A DNA stretch of 64,000 nt from positions 599,101 through 663,100 of the forward strand of contig QOZQ01000001.1 of NCBI GenBank assembly GCA_003576695.1. Direction: 5' to 3'. How positions within the stretch are numbered: position 1 is the stretch's first letter; each line of letters begins with the position of its first letter. This stretch comes from Taklimakanibacter lacteus (GTDB taxonomy: Bacteria > Pseudomonadota > Alphaproteobacteria > Rhizobiales > Aestuariivirgaceae). A program made the translations under genes and the position numbers. Below the pieces are notes generated by a model. It saw nothing but the letters and a program-made list of their open reading frames with translations, made no database searches and had not been told where the DNA came from. Shown piece by piece: positions 37,423 to 45,749 of this stretch.

Positions 37423-38328
37423 CTACTTCTGCCGGCCGACCACATAATCGGCGGCAGCGCTGAAGACCGCGGCCTTCTCGCCGAACAGACGCATGGCGTC
37501 CTTGGCTTCGCGCACCAGCTTCTGCGCTTCGGCCCTGGCGCCGTCGAGACCCAGGAGATCGACGAAGGTCGCCTTGCCGGCGGCCTTGTCCTTGCCGGTC
37601 GCCTTGCCGAGCGTGGCGCTCGATGCTTCCACATCGAGGATGTCGTCGGCGATCTGGAAAGCGAGGCCTATCCGCTCGGCATAGACTGTCAGCGCGGCGC
37701 GCTCTGCTGTGCCGGCCTGGCCGAGTATCGCGCTGGCCTGGCAGGCGAAGCGGAAGAGGGCGCCGGTCTTCATCGCCTGCAAGGTGATGATGCGGCCGAG
37801 ATCGGCGACATTCTCGCTCTCCGCCTGAAGGTCGAGCATCTGACCGCCGGCCATGCCGTCCTTGCCGGCAGCCCTCGCAAGCTCGGCGATGAGCTCGCCG
37901 CGCACCTGGGCGTCGCGATGCGTCTCGGCCGATCCCAGGATCTCGAAGGCGAAGGTCAGAAGCGCATCGCCTGCCAATATGGCAGTCGCCTCATCGAAGG
38001 CCCGGTGCACCGTCGGGCGGCCGCGGCGCAGGTCGTCGTCATCCATGGCCGGCAGGTCGTCGTGGATGAGCGAATAGCAATGGACGCATTCGAGCGCTGC
38101 CCCCGCCTGCAGCGCCGAGCGTTCCGCCACGCCGAAAAGACGGGCGCTCTCGGCGACGAAAAAGGGCCTGATCCGCTTGCCGGGCGCCAGCAGGGCATAG
38201 CGCATCGCCGCGACGAGACGGGGGGCCCTGGCGGCGCCTTCCGGCAGCAGCTGGTCGAGATAGGCTTCGATGCGCTGGGCGAAGCCGGTGAGTTGGCGCT
38301 CGAAGATGTGATGCGGGGTTGACTCCAA
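37423..38328 (-). CDS. ispA: Farnesyl/geranyl diphosphate synthase-type polyprenyl synthetase
   Basis: A 301-residue short-chain trans-prenyltransferase. The first Asp-rich motif is HDDLPAMDDDDLRRGRPT and the second is IADDILD. KRIRPFF and YSLIHDD are also conserved. The residues just before the first motif (HCYSLIHDD) fit a farnesyl-type product. It extends DMAPP with IPP made by the MEP pathway to which the nearby IspG belongs. It is divergent from mtgA, whose ATG lies 113 bases away. Confidence 0.9.
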   Translation of the reverse strand: MESTPHHIFERQLTGFAQRIEAYLDQLLPEGAARAPRLVAAMRYALLAPGKRIRPFFVAESARLFGVAERSALQAGAALECVHCYSLIHDDLPAMDDDDLRRGRPTVHRAFDEATAILAGDALLTFAFEILGSAETHRDAQVRGELIAELARAAGKDGMAGGQMLDLQAESENVADLGRIITLQAMKTGALFRFACQASAILGQAGTAERAALTVYAERIGLAFQIADDILDVEASSATLGKATGKDKAAGKATFVDLLGLDGARAEAQKLVREAKDAMRLFGEKAAVFSAAADYVVGRQK

Positions 38329-38441
38329 GGCCCGGATCCTGTGCTAGGTTCGGCAAAGCTCTACTGAGAGACGTGAGGAAACTCAACCTATGGGATCGGC
38401 CGATCGCGCCGCGCGTATTTCCGGATTTGCGCCATCCGGCC

Positions 38442-39263
38442 ATGACTGATATCGGGGTCAGGCGGCGCGCACTTCTAAGGCGGGGAGCAAGTCGCGACCC
38501 TGCTTTGACGGATGACGAGACCCTGCCGGTGGCGCGCAAGACCTGGTTCAGATCCGGCTTCCTCAAACGCTACGATCCCTGGCCGCGCCGGCTCGCGACC
38601 GTCGCGGTGATCGTGGCGCTATGGCCGGTGCTCATGACCTTCGTCTACGCGTTTGTGCCGCCGCCCGCGTCCAATGTGATGATCGCCCGGCTCATCGGCG
38701 GCAATGGCCTCGCCTATGACTGGGTGAGCCTCAACAACATCTCGCCCTATCTGCCGGTCGCCGTCATCTCCTCGGAAGATGCCCGGTTCTGCTCGCATAA
38801 CGGCGTCGACTGGATCGAATTCGGCGATGTGATCGATGAGGTGACCGATGGCGACGGGGAAGGGCCGATCCGCGGCGCCAGCACCATCCCCATGCAGACC
38901 GCCAAGAATCTGTTCCTCTGGGACGGCCGCAATCCGATCCGCAAGGTGCTGGAATTGCCGCTCGCCTACTGGATGGACCTCGTCTGGACCAAGCGCCGGA
39001 TGATCGAGGTCTATCTCAATATCGTGGAATGGGCGCCAGGCGTCTATGGGGCGGAAGCCGCCGCCCGGCATCATTTCAGGAAGCCGGCCGCCAAGTTGAC
39101 CAAGCGTGAGGCGGCCCTCCTGGCGGCCGTCCTGCCCAACCCGATCAAGCGGAACGCCGGAAAGCCGTCAAAAAGGGTCAGCCGGATCGCCGGGCGCATC
39201 ATGGCCCGGATGAACATAATGGGCCCCTATGTGACTTGCCTTAGGCTCAAAGGGCCGCTATAA
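38442..39263 (+). CDS. mtgA: Monofunctional biosynthetic peptidoglycan transglycosylase
   Basis: A 273-residue GT51 glycosyltransferase that polymerises lipid II into glycan strands. A single N-terminal membrane segment (about 50-68) anchors it. The catalytic Glu is in [15 protein letters not shown], followed by [16 protein letters not shown] and [28 protein letters not shown] motifs split as expected. No transpeptidase domain follows. ATG 38442 ([12 protein letters not shown]) is chosen because upstream codons overlap the promoter space of the divergent gene; the frame is open back to 38319. Confidence 0.92.
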   Translation: MTDIGVRRRALLRRGASRDPALTDDETLPVARKTWFRSGFLKRYDPWPRRLATVAVIVALWPVLMTFVYAFVPPPASNVMIARLIGGNGLAYDWVSLNNISPYLPVAVISSEDARFCSHNGVDWIEFGDVIDEVTDGDGEGPIRGASTIPMQTAKNLFLWDGRNPIRKVLELPLAYWMDLVWTKRRMIEVYLNIVEWAPGVYGAEAAARHHFRKPAAKLTKREAALLAAVLPNPIKRNAGKPSKRVSRIAGRIMARMNIMGPYVTCLRLKGPL

Positions 39264-39277
39264 GCCCCCGATCTTTC

Positions 39278-39308
39278 GGCGCCCCGGCCCGGCCGGGCGG
39301 CGCCTTTT
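39278..39308 (+). terminator. Hairpin with short T-run in the mtgA-rpmF spacer
   Basis: GGCGCC and GGCGCC ends enclose a GC-rich stem (CCGGCCCGGCCGG) followed by four T residues. It ends only 17 bases before the rpmF ATG, so the ribosome-binding site lies immediately after the T-run. It may terminate mtgA transcripts, or act as a leader hairpin controlling rpmF. Confidence 0.65.
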
Positions 39309-39325
39309 GTTTGATGGAGATTTCG

Positions 39326-39511
39326 ATGGCCGTTCCACGCAAGAAAATGTCCCGCAGCCGCATCGGCATGCGCCGCTCGGGCCACAAGCTTCAGACCGTC
39401 ACCTGGATCGAGGACAAGAAGTCCGGTGAGCTGCGCCGCCCGCATCATGTCGACCTCAAGACCGGCATGTATAAAGGCCGCCAGATCCTCGAGCCCAAGA
39501 GCGACTTCTAA
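39326..39511 (+). CDS. rpmF: 50S ribosomal protein L32
   Basis: L32 (61 aa) starts [20 protein letters not shown] and ends EPKSDF, the alphaproteobacterial form without the four zinc cysteines. ATG 39326 has GGAG nine bases upstream; an ATG at 39311 in frame is less likely because it precedes the Shine-Dalgarno. Unlike many alphaproteobacteria, plsX and fabH are not next to it; mtgA precedes it instead. Confidence 0.95.
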   Translation: MAVPRKKMSRSRIGMRRSGHKLQTVTWIEDKKSGELRRPHHVDLKTGMYKGRQILEPKSDF

Positions 39512-39736
39512 GCCACCCCACGGAACTCTGGAACGGGTTCTGAGGGGAATTCGTTCAAAGCGGGGGCCGGCGCATCGTCGCCGGCCTTAGCCTTTTGGGA
39601 CACTGCCGCTTCCGGCGAGGCCAGGGGTCAGGCATTAACCATCCCGCCAAAGGGAAGCTTAGGCATTCGCCCTTACCTTGCGCCCGGGTCTGAGCCATGG
39701 AAGCGTGCGCCCCGGCCCTTGCGGCGATTGGGCGCT
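39512..39736. other. Spacer after rpmF: hairpin and possible EcfG-type promoter
   Basis: A hairpin GGCCGGCG-CATCGT-CGCCGGCC at 39565-39586 may end the rpmF transcript. Just upstream, GGAAC-N17-CGTT at 39530-39555 matches the general stress (EcfG) promoter pattern, but about one such match is expected by chance in a window of this size. No coding frame was accepted here; the frame open from 39697 overlaps the flippase gene. Confidence 0.45.
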
Positions 39737-41110
39737 ATGAACCGACTATTGAAACTCATGCCGCAAGGATTGCGGCAGCCGGCCGAAACGCTGCTGACCG
39801 GCAGCGGCGAAGGCGCACGCTCAGGCCGCGGCGCCATCACCGCTTTCGCCATCCGCATCGCTTCGGCCTTTCTCGCTTTCCTGAGCCAGATCCTGCTGGC
39901 GCGCTGGATGGGCGCCTTCGAATTCGGCGTGTTCTCCTACAGCTGGGTATGGGTCCTGGTGCTGGGCTCGCTGGTCTCGGCGGGCTTTGCCACATCGGTG
40001 ATCCGCTTCCTTCCCGAATATCGCGAGCAGGGCAAATGGGAATTGTTCCACGGCTTCCTCAAGACCGGTCGCGCGATCACGCTGGGATTGGGTATCGTCA
40101 CCGCGCTCATTGCCCTCGCCATCATCACCGGCTGGAGCTCAGTGCTCGATCCCGTCTATGTGCTGCCGCTCAGCCTGGCGCTGATCAGCCTCCCGGCCTA
40201 TGGCCTTACCGACTTCCAGGATGGTGTCGGGCGCGCCCAGGGCTGGATCGATCTCGCCCTCATCCCGCCTTATATAGTGCGGCCGATCTTCCTGTTCCTG
40301 TTCATCGGCATCTTCTACGCGGTGGCGCGTCCACCCGATGCCGCCACCGCGGCGCTGGCGCTCGCTGCCGCCTGCTGGCTGACCGCGCTCGTGCAATATC
40401 TGGCGCAACGCCGGCGCTTCGCCGCCAGTCTTGCCCATGCCACGCCCGCTTATGCGCCACGCCACTGGGTGCGCACCTCGCTGCCGCTCCTCATGATCGA
40501 CGGCTTCACGCTCTTCATCCTCAATCTCGACATGTTGCTGCTCGAATACCTGCGCATCACGCCGGATCAGATCGGCATCTATTTCGCCGCGCTCAAGACG
40601 ATCTCGCTGATCGCCTTCGTGCATTTCTCGATCAGCGCTGTGGCGATGCCCAGATTCGCTGCCCTGCATGCACGCGGCGAGACAAGCGAGGTTCGCCGGT
40701 TCCTGGGGAAGATGCAGAAATGGTGTTTCTGGCCGTCGGCGCTGGGCGCCGCTTTCCTGCTGCTGATCGGCAAGCCGCTTCTGTGGCTGTTCGGGCCCGA
40801 TTTCGTCGCCGCCTATCCGGTGATGGTCATTCTGGCGCTCGGTCTCCTGGCGCGCGCTGCCGCCGGACCGGCGCAGAACTTGCTAGCCGTCTGCGGACAT
40901 CAGGACAAAGCAGCGATGATCTTGTTGGCGACACTTCTCATCAATGGCGGCCTCGGGCTGGCGCTCATACCGCGCTTCGGCATCGAGGGTGCCGCCATCG
41001 CCATAGCTTGCGCCTTCGCCTTCGAGGCGATCGCCACCATCCTGCTGACACGGCGTTATTTCCCGGCCGGCCCCGCTTCCGGCGACACCACCTCGTGGCA
41101 GGCGCCATGA
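39737..41110 (+). CDS. Polysaccharide flippase (Wzx/MATE-like)
   Basis: A 457-residue integral membrane protein with about 12-14 predicted segments, of the oligosaccharide flippase/MurJ-like MOP superfamily. The N-terminal half holds AFAIRIASAFLAFLSQILLARWMGAFEFGVFSYSW-type repeats typical of Wzx proteins, and the later LDMLLLEYLRITPDQIGIYFAA is conserved in the family. It would move lipid-linked glycans or a similar amphiphile across the inner membrane. ATG 39737 is preferred; a TTG at 39719 adds six residues. It overlaps the GNAT gene by four bases. Confidence 0.88.
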   Translation: MNRLLKLMPQGLRQPAETLLTGSGEGARSGRGAITAFAIRIASAFLAFLSQILLARWMGAFEFGVFSYSWVWVLVLGSLVSAGFATSVIRFLPEYREQGKWELFHGFLKTGRAITLGLGIVTALIALAIITGWSSVLDPVYVLPLSLALISLPAYGLTDFQDGVGRAQGWIDLALIPPYIVRPIFLFLFIGIFYAVARPPDAATAALALAAACWLTALVQYLAQRRRFAASLAHATPAYAPRHWVRTSLPLLMIDGFTLFILNLDMLLLEYLRITPDQIGIYFAALKTISLIAFVHFSISAVAMPRFAALHARGETSEVRRFLGKMQKWCFWPSALGAAFLLLIGKPLLWLFGPDFVAAYPVMVILALGLLARAAAGPAQNLLAVCGHQDKAAMILLATLLINGGLGLALIPRFGIEGAAIAIACAFAFEAIATILLTRRYFPAGPASGDTTSWQAP

Positions 41111-42231
41111 ACATCGCCGTCACCAGCCGGCTCACCACCCGGACGCTCACCTCGCTTGCCGAAATGGCCGAGATTTCCGAAGCTTGGCAGGCTCTGGGGG
41201 AGCGATCCTTCGTGCCGGCCGGCTCCTGCCTGGCAAGCTGGCTCATGCCGGCGCTCCAGGCTTATGCGTCACGTCCTGCGGAACTCCTGACCGTCTGGCG
41301 CCAGGACCAGCTGTGCGGTGTCTTCGCCATGAAGGCCGGCGGGGCCTTGAAGCGATCATGGGCCTCGCCCTTGAGCTTCCTCGGCACGCCGCTGATCGAC
41401 CAGGAGGAAGCCCCGGCGGTAATCGCCGCTTTCCTCGAAGCCCAGCGCGGACGGCCTGTCCTGCTCGGCGCCATACCCGCCTCTGGCCCATTTTGGGACA
41501 TGTTGAGCCATGCCCTTGCCAGGGCGGGTGGCGCGATCGAGGTGCTGGAGCGCTGGGAGCGCGCCGGCCTTGCGCCGAAAGGCAGCTTCGAAGAGTGGTT
41601 CACCGGCAATTTCGAGCGCAAGAGGCGCAAGGAATATCGGCGTCTCCGGGCGAGGCTCGCCGAGGAGGGCGAGCTTCAGAGCATCAGCTGGGCGGCTGGC
41701 GATCCTCTCGATCCCTGGGTCGACGAGCTGATGGCACTGGAAGCCCAAGGCTGGAAGGGCCGGCGCGGCACGGCTCTTGCTGATGATGCCGCCATGGCAA
41801 CCGCATTCCGCGCCGCACTGCATCTTCTCGCCGCCGAGGGCAGCCTCCGGTTCTGGAAGATCGTGTTCAACGGCAAGCCGATCGCCATAATGTCAGGATT
41901 GGTCAAAGGGGCGCAAGGCTGGCTCGGCAAGATCGCCTATGACGAGGCCTTCGCGCGCTACTCGCCCGGTGTGCAGCTGGTCCTCGATGCGACCGAGACG
42001 CTGATCGACAAGGAGCGCCTGGCACTGGTCGATTCCTGCGCCATCCCCAACCATCCGATGATCAACAATATCTGGCGCGACCGCGTGGCGCTCTGCGACG
42101 CGCTGATCCAGGCGCCCGGACTTTCGTCGACGGCCTTCCGCCTGGCGCATGCTGCCGAGCGCGGCCGGCGCGGCGCGCGCGAGACCGCCAAGACGCTCTA
42201 TTACAGGATAATGAGGAGGCAGAAATCATGA
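41107..42231 (+). CDS. GNAT-family acetyltransferase (BcsL/CelD-like)
   Basis: A 374-residue protein of the acetyltransferase 6 (CelD/BcsL) group, made of two GNAT-like halves. Recognisable parts are RKRRKEYRRLRARLAEEG, LEAQGWKGRRGTAL and FWKIVFNGKPIAIMSGLV, the last being the acetyl-CoA-binding half. Such enzymes are found in cellulose and exopolysaccharide clusters. It overlaps the flippase stop (ATGA) and the next gene (four bases), so the three genes form a tight operon. Confidence 0.85.
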   Translation: MNIAVTSRLTTRTLTSLAEMAEISEAWQALGERSFVPAGSCLASWLMPALQAYASRPAELLTVWRQDQLCGVFAMKAGGALKRSWASPLSFLGTPLIDQEEAPAVIAAFLEAQRGRPVLLGAIPASGPFWDMLSHALARAGGAIEVLERWERAGLAPKGSFEEWFTGNFERKRRKEYRRLRARLAEEGELQSISWAAGDPLDPWVDELMALEAQGWKGRRGTALADDAAMATAFRAALHLLAAEGSLRFWKIVFNGKPIAIMSGLVKGAQGWLGKIAYDEAFARYSPGVQLVLDATETLIDKERLALVDSCAIPNHPMINNIWRDRVALCDALIQAPGLSSTAFRLAHAAERGRRGARETAKTLYYRIMRRQKS

Positions 42232-43157
42232 GCATCGTCACCATCGACGCCGATGTGGCGCGCGAGAAATTCCTGAAGGCGCCCTTCGCGCTCAAGCATG
42301 GCCTGAGCGATCATCCGCTGTTCGCGCTCGAGCGCCTTGTCAAGCTCGCCCAGTCGATGCCGCGCGATCGCATCGAGTATAATTCGGGCAAGGTGCTGCC
42401 GGGCCAGAGACCGGAAGACATCCCCTCGATCGACATGCCGCCCGCCGAAGTGATCCGGCGCATCGAGGAGGCCAATGCCTGGATGGTGATCAAGGGCGTC
42501 GAACATGATCCCGACTATGCGGCGATCCTGAAGACCTTCGTCGATGCGGCGCAGGCGGCCGCCGGCAAGAAAGCCCAGGACTACAGCGATCTCCAGGGCT
42601 ATATCTTCGTGTCATCGGCCAATTCGACGACGCCGTTCCATGTCGATGCCGAAGAGAATATCCTGATCCAGATCAGGGGCGACAAGTTCGTGCATATCTT
42701 CGAGAATGGCGACCGCACGCTGGTATCGGAGGAGGCGATGGAGATATCGCCCTCGAAGCACCGCAACCAGCATTATGATCCATCCTATGAGGGGCGCGCC
42801 CAGGTCTTCTCGATGAAGGAGGGTGATGCGGTACACCTGCCCTATCTGTGGCCGCATTGGGTGAAGACCGGCGGGCGCTATTCGGTATCGATGGCGATGA
42901 CCTGGAAGACGCCGGAGGTGAACCGGCTCAACAAGATCAGGCTGATGAACGGCACGCTCAGGCATTTCGGCATGGCCCAGAAGCCGCCGGGCGTGTCGCC
43001 GGCGATGGACGGTCTCAAGGTCGCAGCCCATGATGCGATGCGTGCCGTCGTCGATCCCTTGCGCAAGTCGGAAGGAGCGCGCCGCGTCCTGCGCGGGCTG
43101 ATCTATGGCAGGAAGGCGAACTACTATTACGGCAAGAAAGAGAAGAAAGCCGGGTAG
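42228..43157 (+). CDS. Cupin/JmjC-like protein
   Basis: A 309-residue protein with a double-stranded beta-helix domain. The HxD...H pattern of Fe(II)-dependent oxygenases is visible as FHVDAEENILIQIRGDK and, about 70 residues on, LPYLWPHWVKTGGRYS. A Lys-Tyr-rich tail (KANYYYGKKEKKAG) ends the protein. It may hydroxylate a small molecule or a polysaccharide/peptide intermediate made or moved by the two genes before it. The ATG overlaps the GNAT gene stop. Confidence 0.75.
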   Translation: MSIVTIDADVAREKFLKAPFALKHGLSDHPLFALERLVKLAQSMPRDRIEYNSGKVLPGQRPEDIPSIDMPPAEVIRRIEEANAWMVIKGVEHDPDYAAILKTFVDAAQAAAGKKAQDYSDLQGYIFVSSANSTTPFHVDAEENILIQIRGDKFVHIFENGDRTLVSEEAMEISPSKHRNQHYDPSYEGRAQVFSMKEGDAVHLPYLWPHWVKTGGRYSVSMAMTWKTPEVNRLNKIRLMNGTLRHFGMAQKPPGVSPAMDGLKVAAHDAMRAVVDPLRKSEGARRVLRGLIYGRKANYYYGKKEKKAG

Positions 43158-43162
43158 CCCTG

Positions 43163-44080
43163 CTACTTCAGGCTGATCAGATATTCGGCGATCGCCTGGA
43201 CATCGGCTTCCGGCAGTTTCGACAGGTTGGTCTGGACGGCGCCCATGCCGCCCGATGAGAGCTTGTCGTAGCCCAGCGTCTCGCCGAACTGCATGGCCGA
43301 GACCAGATCCTTGGCATCCTTGTAGCGCTGGCGCTCGACCAGGCCGCGCAATGACGGAACCTTGCCGTCACCTTCGGGATGCGGACCGCCGGCAAAAGCG
43401 CGGGCATCGTCGCGCACCATGAAGATGTTGCGCGGCGTGTGGCACTCGCCGCAATGGCCCGGACCGTTGACCAGATAGGAGCCGCGGTTCCAGCTCGCTG
43501 ACTGCGCCGGATCAGGCTGCCATCTGGCGTCGGAGAAGCCGATATATTTCCACAGGCCGATGCCGCGGCGCAGGAAGAAGGGGAGCGGAATATCGGCCGG
43601 TTTATTTTCGGCCTTCACCGGTTGCAGCGTCATCAGATAATTGCGGATGTCGAGCACATCCTCAGGGCGCATGGCGGCATAGGATGTGTAGGGGAAGGCC
43701 GGAATGTCATGCGTGCCTGAGCGCGAGATGCCGCGTTGCAGGGCATTGACGAAATCGAGATCGCTCGCCTTGCCGAGGCCGGTCTCGGCATCAGGCGTGA
43801 GATTGGGCGGATAGAAGACGCCGATCGGCGTCTTGAGGGGGGCGCCACCCGATGGCAGGCTCGCATCGGCCGTGGCATTGGCAGGGTCCGGCTTGTGGCA
43901 GTTGATGCAACCGCCGATCGTGTAGAGCAGCTTGCCGTTCTCGATATTGGCCTGATGCTGCGGAAGGGCTTCGGGGCCCAAAGGCCGGGGCGCGCTCAAA
44001 AGCCAAAAGACTGCTCCGCCCAGCAGGACAAGTCCTGCGAGGCCGAGCAGTCGCGATCTCGTGACGATCCGGTTTTTCAG
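43163..44080 (-). CDS. Diheme cytochrome c, probable CTG start
   Basis: A periplasmic diheme c-type cytochrome. Heme sites are CINCH (about C58, C61, H62) and CGECH (about C210, C213, H214), with GIGLWKYIGF between them. Relatives are the diheme subunits of dehydrogenases and thiosulfate-type enzymes. A TTG at 43999 is the only standard start but would remove the export signal. The frame is open back to a TAA at 44087, and reading from CTG 44080 gives KNRIVTRSRLLGLAGLVLLG, a membrane-spanning signal. AAGGA overlaps the end of the cytochrome c' gene. I therefore place the start at CTG 44080; this is inferred. Confidence 0.75.
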   Translation of the reverse strand: MKNRIVTRSRLLGLAGLVLLGGAVFWLLSAPRPLGPEALPQHQANIENGKLLYTIGGCINCHKPDPANATADASLPSGGAPLKTPIGVFYPPNLTPDAETGLGKASDLDFVNALQRGISRSGTHDIPAFPYTSYAAMRPEDVLDIRNYLMTLQPVKAENKPADIPLPFFLRRGIGLWKYIGFSDARWQPDPAQSASWNRGSYLVNGPGHCGECHTPRNIFMVRDDARAFAGGPHPEGDGKVPSLRGLVERQRYKDAKDLVSAMQFGETLGYDKLSSGGMGAVQTNLSKLPEADVQAIAEYLISLK

Positions 44081-44086
44081 ACGGTC

Positions 44087-44539
44087 TTATTCCTTGGGAC
44101 GGCGGAATTTGGTGTGGCAACCCTTGCAGGCTTCGCCCAATCCGCCAAGCGCTGTCTTGAAGCCGGCCTCATCGGTGGTGGCGGCCATGGCATCGACGGC
44201 TTTCAAAGCGGCATCCTCGGCGGCCTTGAAGCCAGCCGGATCGCTCCAGATCTCAGCCTTGGCATAGGTCTCGGGCGGTCCCATCTCGCTGCCGGGGGTG
44301 AAATTGGCGAAAGCGTTCTTGAAGCCTTCGAGCATCGAATCGGCATTGGTCTTGACCACCGCCGCATCATAAGCGGCTTCGCCCTTGGCGATCCCGGCAA
44401 AGGCGCCCATGGCCTTGCCGACCTGCTTCATGCCGGCCTGGCGATCCTCGATCGGTCCGGCCAGGGCGGTGGCGGTTCCAAGTCCAAGAAGAACCGCTAG
44501 GGCAGGCACGATCCTCGACATGTTAGCTGGCTTCACCAT
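44087..44539 (-). CDS. Cytochrome c' (class II)
   Basis: A 150-residue periplasmic class II cytochrome: signal peptide (MSRIVPALAVLLGLGTATALA), a four-helix bundle (about 28-135) and the heme motif CKGCH near the C-terminus (C138, C141, H142). Cytochromes c' bind NO and are linked to NO/oxidative stress. The start at 44539 has GGGGAG upstream; the frame open further upstream is not coding. It is co-transcribed with the diheme cytochrome gene, which begins six bases after its stop. Confidence 0.9.
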   Translation of the reverse strand: MVKPANMSRIVPALAVLLGLGTATALAGPIEDRQAGMKQVGKAMGAFAGIAKGEAAYDAAVVKTNADSMLEGFKNAFANFTPGSEMGPPETYAKAEIWSDPAGFKAAEDAALKAVDAMAATTDEAGFKTALGGLGEACKGCHTKFRRPKE

Positions 44540-44808
44540 GATTTCTCCCCATGTGGTGTTGGCTGGCACGAGGAGTATACGCACAGGACCCTGTGGCAAT
44601 TTCATCACGATTGATTGTTTTTTCGGGCCGCCATGAAATGGCCCGGCTTCAGCCGCGCGAGCGCCCGTCTCGCCTCCCATCTTTGCAACATGAACGCCAG
44701 ATGAACCGGCCATTCGGATGGGAGTCACGCTGTGCGTCGTAAGTATCGGTCTTAGGTAATTCTTAGATTCAGCGTGTTATGAGCAAAGAAAACGAAGGAG
44801 AAGGTGTC

Positions 44809-44958
44809 ATGCGTAGCGTCGAGGTGTCAGACCGTACGGAGCCCTATCAAGGGCAGGCCATGCGGCCGGTGCGGGTGAGCCCGGAGCTCGCGGAGTTCCT
44901 CCACATGCTCAATTCCCTCGAGAATCATCTGGTCACCCGGACCAACAACGAGGATTGA
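44809..44958 (+). CDS. Uncharacterised 49-aa protein
   Basis: A short free-standing gene encoding 49 residues (starts MRSVEVSDRTEPYQGQ), with a polar N-terminus and one predicted amphipathic helix (SPELAEFLHMLNSLENHL). It has an excellent AAGGAG nine bases before the ATG at 44809, normal codon bias and its own terminator 57 bases after the stop. An in-frame ATG at 44779 is possible but lacks a ribosome-binding site. I do not recognise the family. Confidence 0.75.
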   Translation: MRSVEVSDRTEPYQGQAMRPVRVSPELAEFLHMLNSLENHLVTRTNNED

Positions 44959-45015
44959 GCGACAGCTGCCTGCCAACGACGATTGTTTGCGAATATCCTT
45001 AAGGACCGCTGAATG

Positions 45016-45046
45016 GAGCGCTGCATCTGCGGCGCTCTTTTGTTTT
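45016..45046 (+). terminator. Rho-independent terminator after the 49-aa gene
   Basis: GAGCGC and GCGCTC arms with a partly paired middle are followed by TTTTGTTTT. It closes the small-gene transcript. A perfect 12-bp-arm palindrome (45057-45082, CCGGCGAAGTGA and its complement around AA) follows 10 bases later. Confidence 0.8.
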
Positions 45047-45109
45047 AGCGCGCATCCCGGCGAAGTGAAATCACTTCGCCGGAAAGGATTCGCGCCAAAT
45101 TAACAAGCT

Positions 45110-45157
45110 GAGCAAATCCTTGTCGCCAAAGTCGAGCAACTTTGGCGGGATTTGCTC
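45110..45157. repeat. Palindromic repeat, same core as 2773-2820
   Basis: A 48-base palindrome with GAGCAAATCC and GGATTTGCTC ends and a CGCCAAAGT...ACTTTGGCG core like that of the copy at 2773. It abuts the stop of the convergent response regulator gene, so it may serve as its 3' hairpin. Confidence 0.8.
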
Positions 45158-45567
45158 TAGCGCAGGATTTTCTGGATCGCGAGCTGCAATTCGCTACGCC
45201 CGGCGGGCTTGGGCAGCGCCATGTCGAAGCACTCATGCCAATGGCCGCCCTTGTGCCAGTCGGCGAGATAGGCCGAGAGCGCCATCAAGGGCGTGCGCGC
45301 GGCGCAGCCGCCCAAGGCGCGGATCTCGCGGGCGGCGATCATGCCGTCCATCACCGGCATCTCGATATCGAGCAGCACCAGGTCATAAGGCTGGCGGCGG
45401 GCGAAATGCAGCGCCTCCTCGCCATGCTCGACGGCATCGACATCGCAGCCCATGCGCCGCAGCAAGGCGGCGGTCACCTGGCGGACAGTGTCCGAATCCT
45501 CCGCGAAGAGGATGCGCGGACGCGATCCGTCGGTGCATTTGATCTGGGTCTGCATGAGCGGCGCCAT
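45157..45567 (-). CDS. Single-domain response regulator
   Basis: A CheY-like receiver protein of about 136 residues with no output domain. The acidic pair is in ILFAEDSD, the phosphorylated Asp is in LVLLDIEMPVMDG, the Thr/Ser position is in LMALSAY and the Lys in ALPKPAG. It would relay phosphoryl groups between histidine kinases or bind a target directly; no kinase gene is adjacent. Starts at 45567 (AGGA close by) and 45555 are both possible; a farther in-frame ATG at 45648 adds residues not typical of receivers. Confidence 0.87.
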   Translation of the reverse strand: MAPLMQTQIKCTDGSRPRILFAEDSDTVRQVTAALLRRMGCDVDAVEHGEEALHFARRQPYDLVLLDIEMPVMDGMIAAREIRALGGCAARTPLMALSAYLADWHKGGHWHECFDMALPKPAGRSELQLAIQKILR

Positions 45568-45706
45568 ATCCTGCTTGTTCTTCTTGGGCGCCGATTCTGC
45601 CTGCCAATTCCTGCTTAAATATTGGCGGCGCCAAAAAGCAGGCCACATGGCTAATGAAGCCCTAACTGACGCAGGGTCCGGACCAGCGAGGCCCAGCTCT
45701 TCTTGC

Positions 45707-45749
45707 GCATCAGCTTATCCGAAAAGTCTGCAACTTTTCGGGCTGATGC
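45707..45749. repeat. Palindromic repeat at the 3' end of upp
   Basis: GCATCAGC and GCTGATGC ends flank CCGAAAAGT...ACTTTTCGG, a third member of the dispersed palindrome group. It reaches the upp stop codon and lies between two genes of the same strand. It could stabilise the upp mRNA end. Confidence 0.75.

Noticed and set aside
39697..41106. Upstream extension of the GNAT gene frame opposite the flippase reading frame
   Set aside because: The frame is open for over 1.4 kb ahead of the GNAT start, but the translation is Arg/His-rich and the flippase in another frame is clear.
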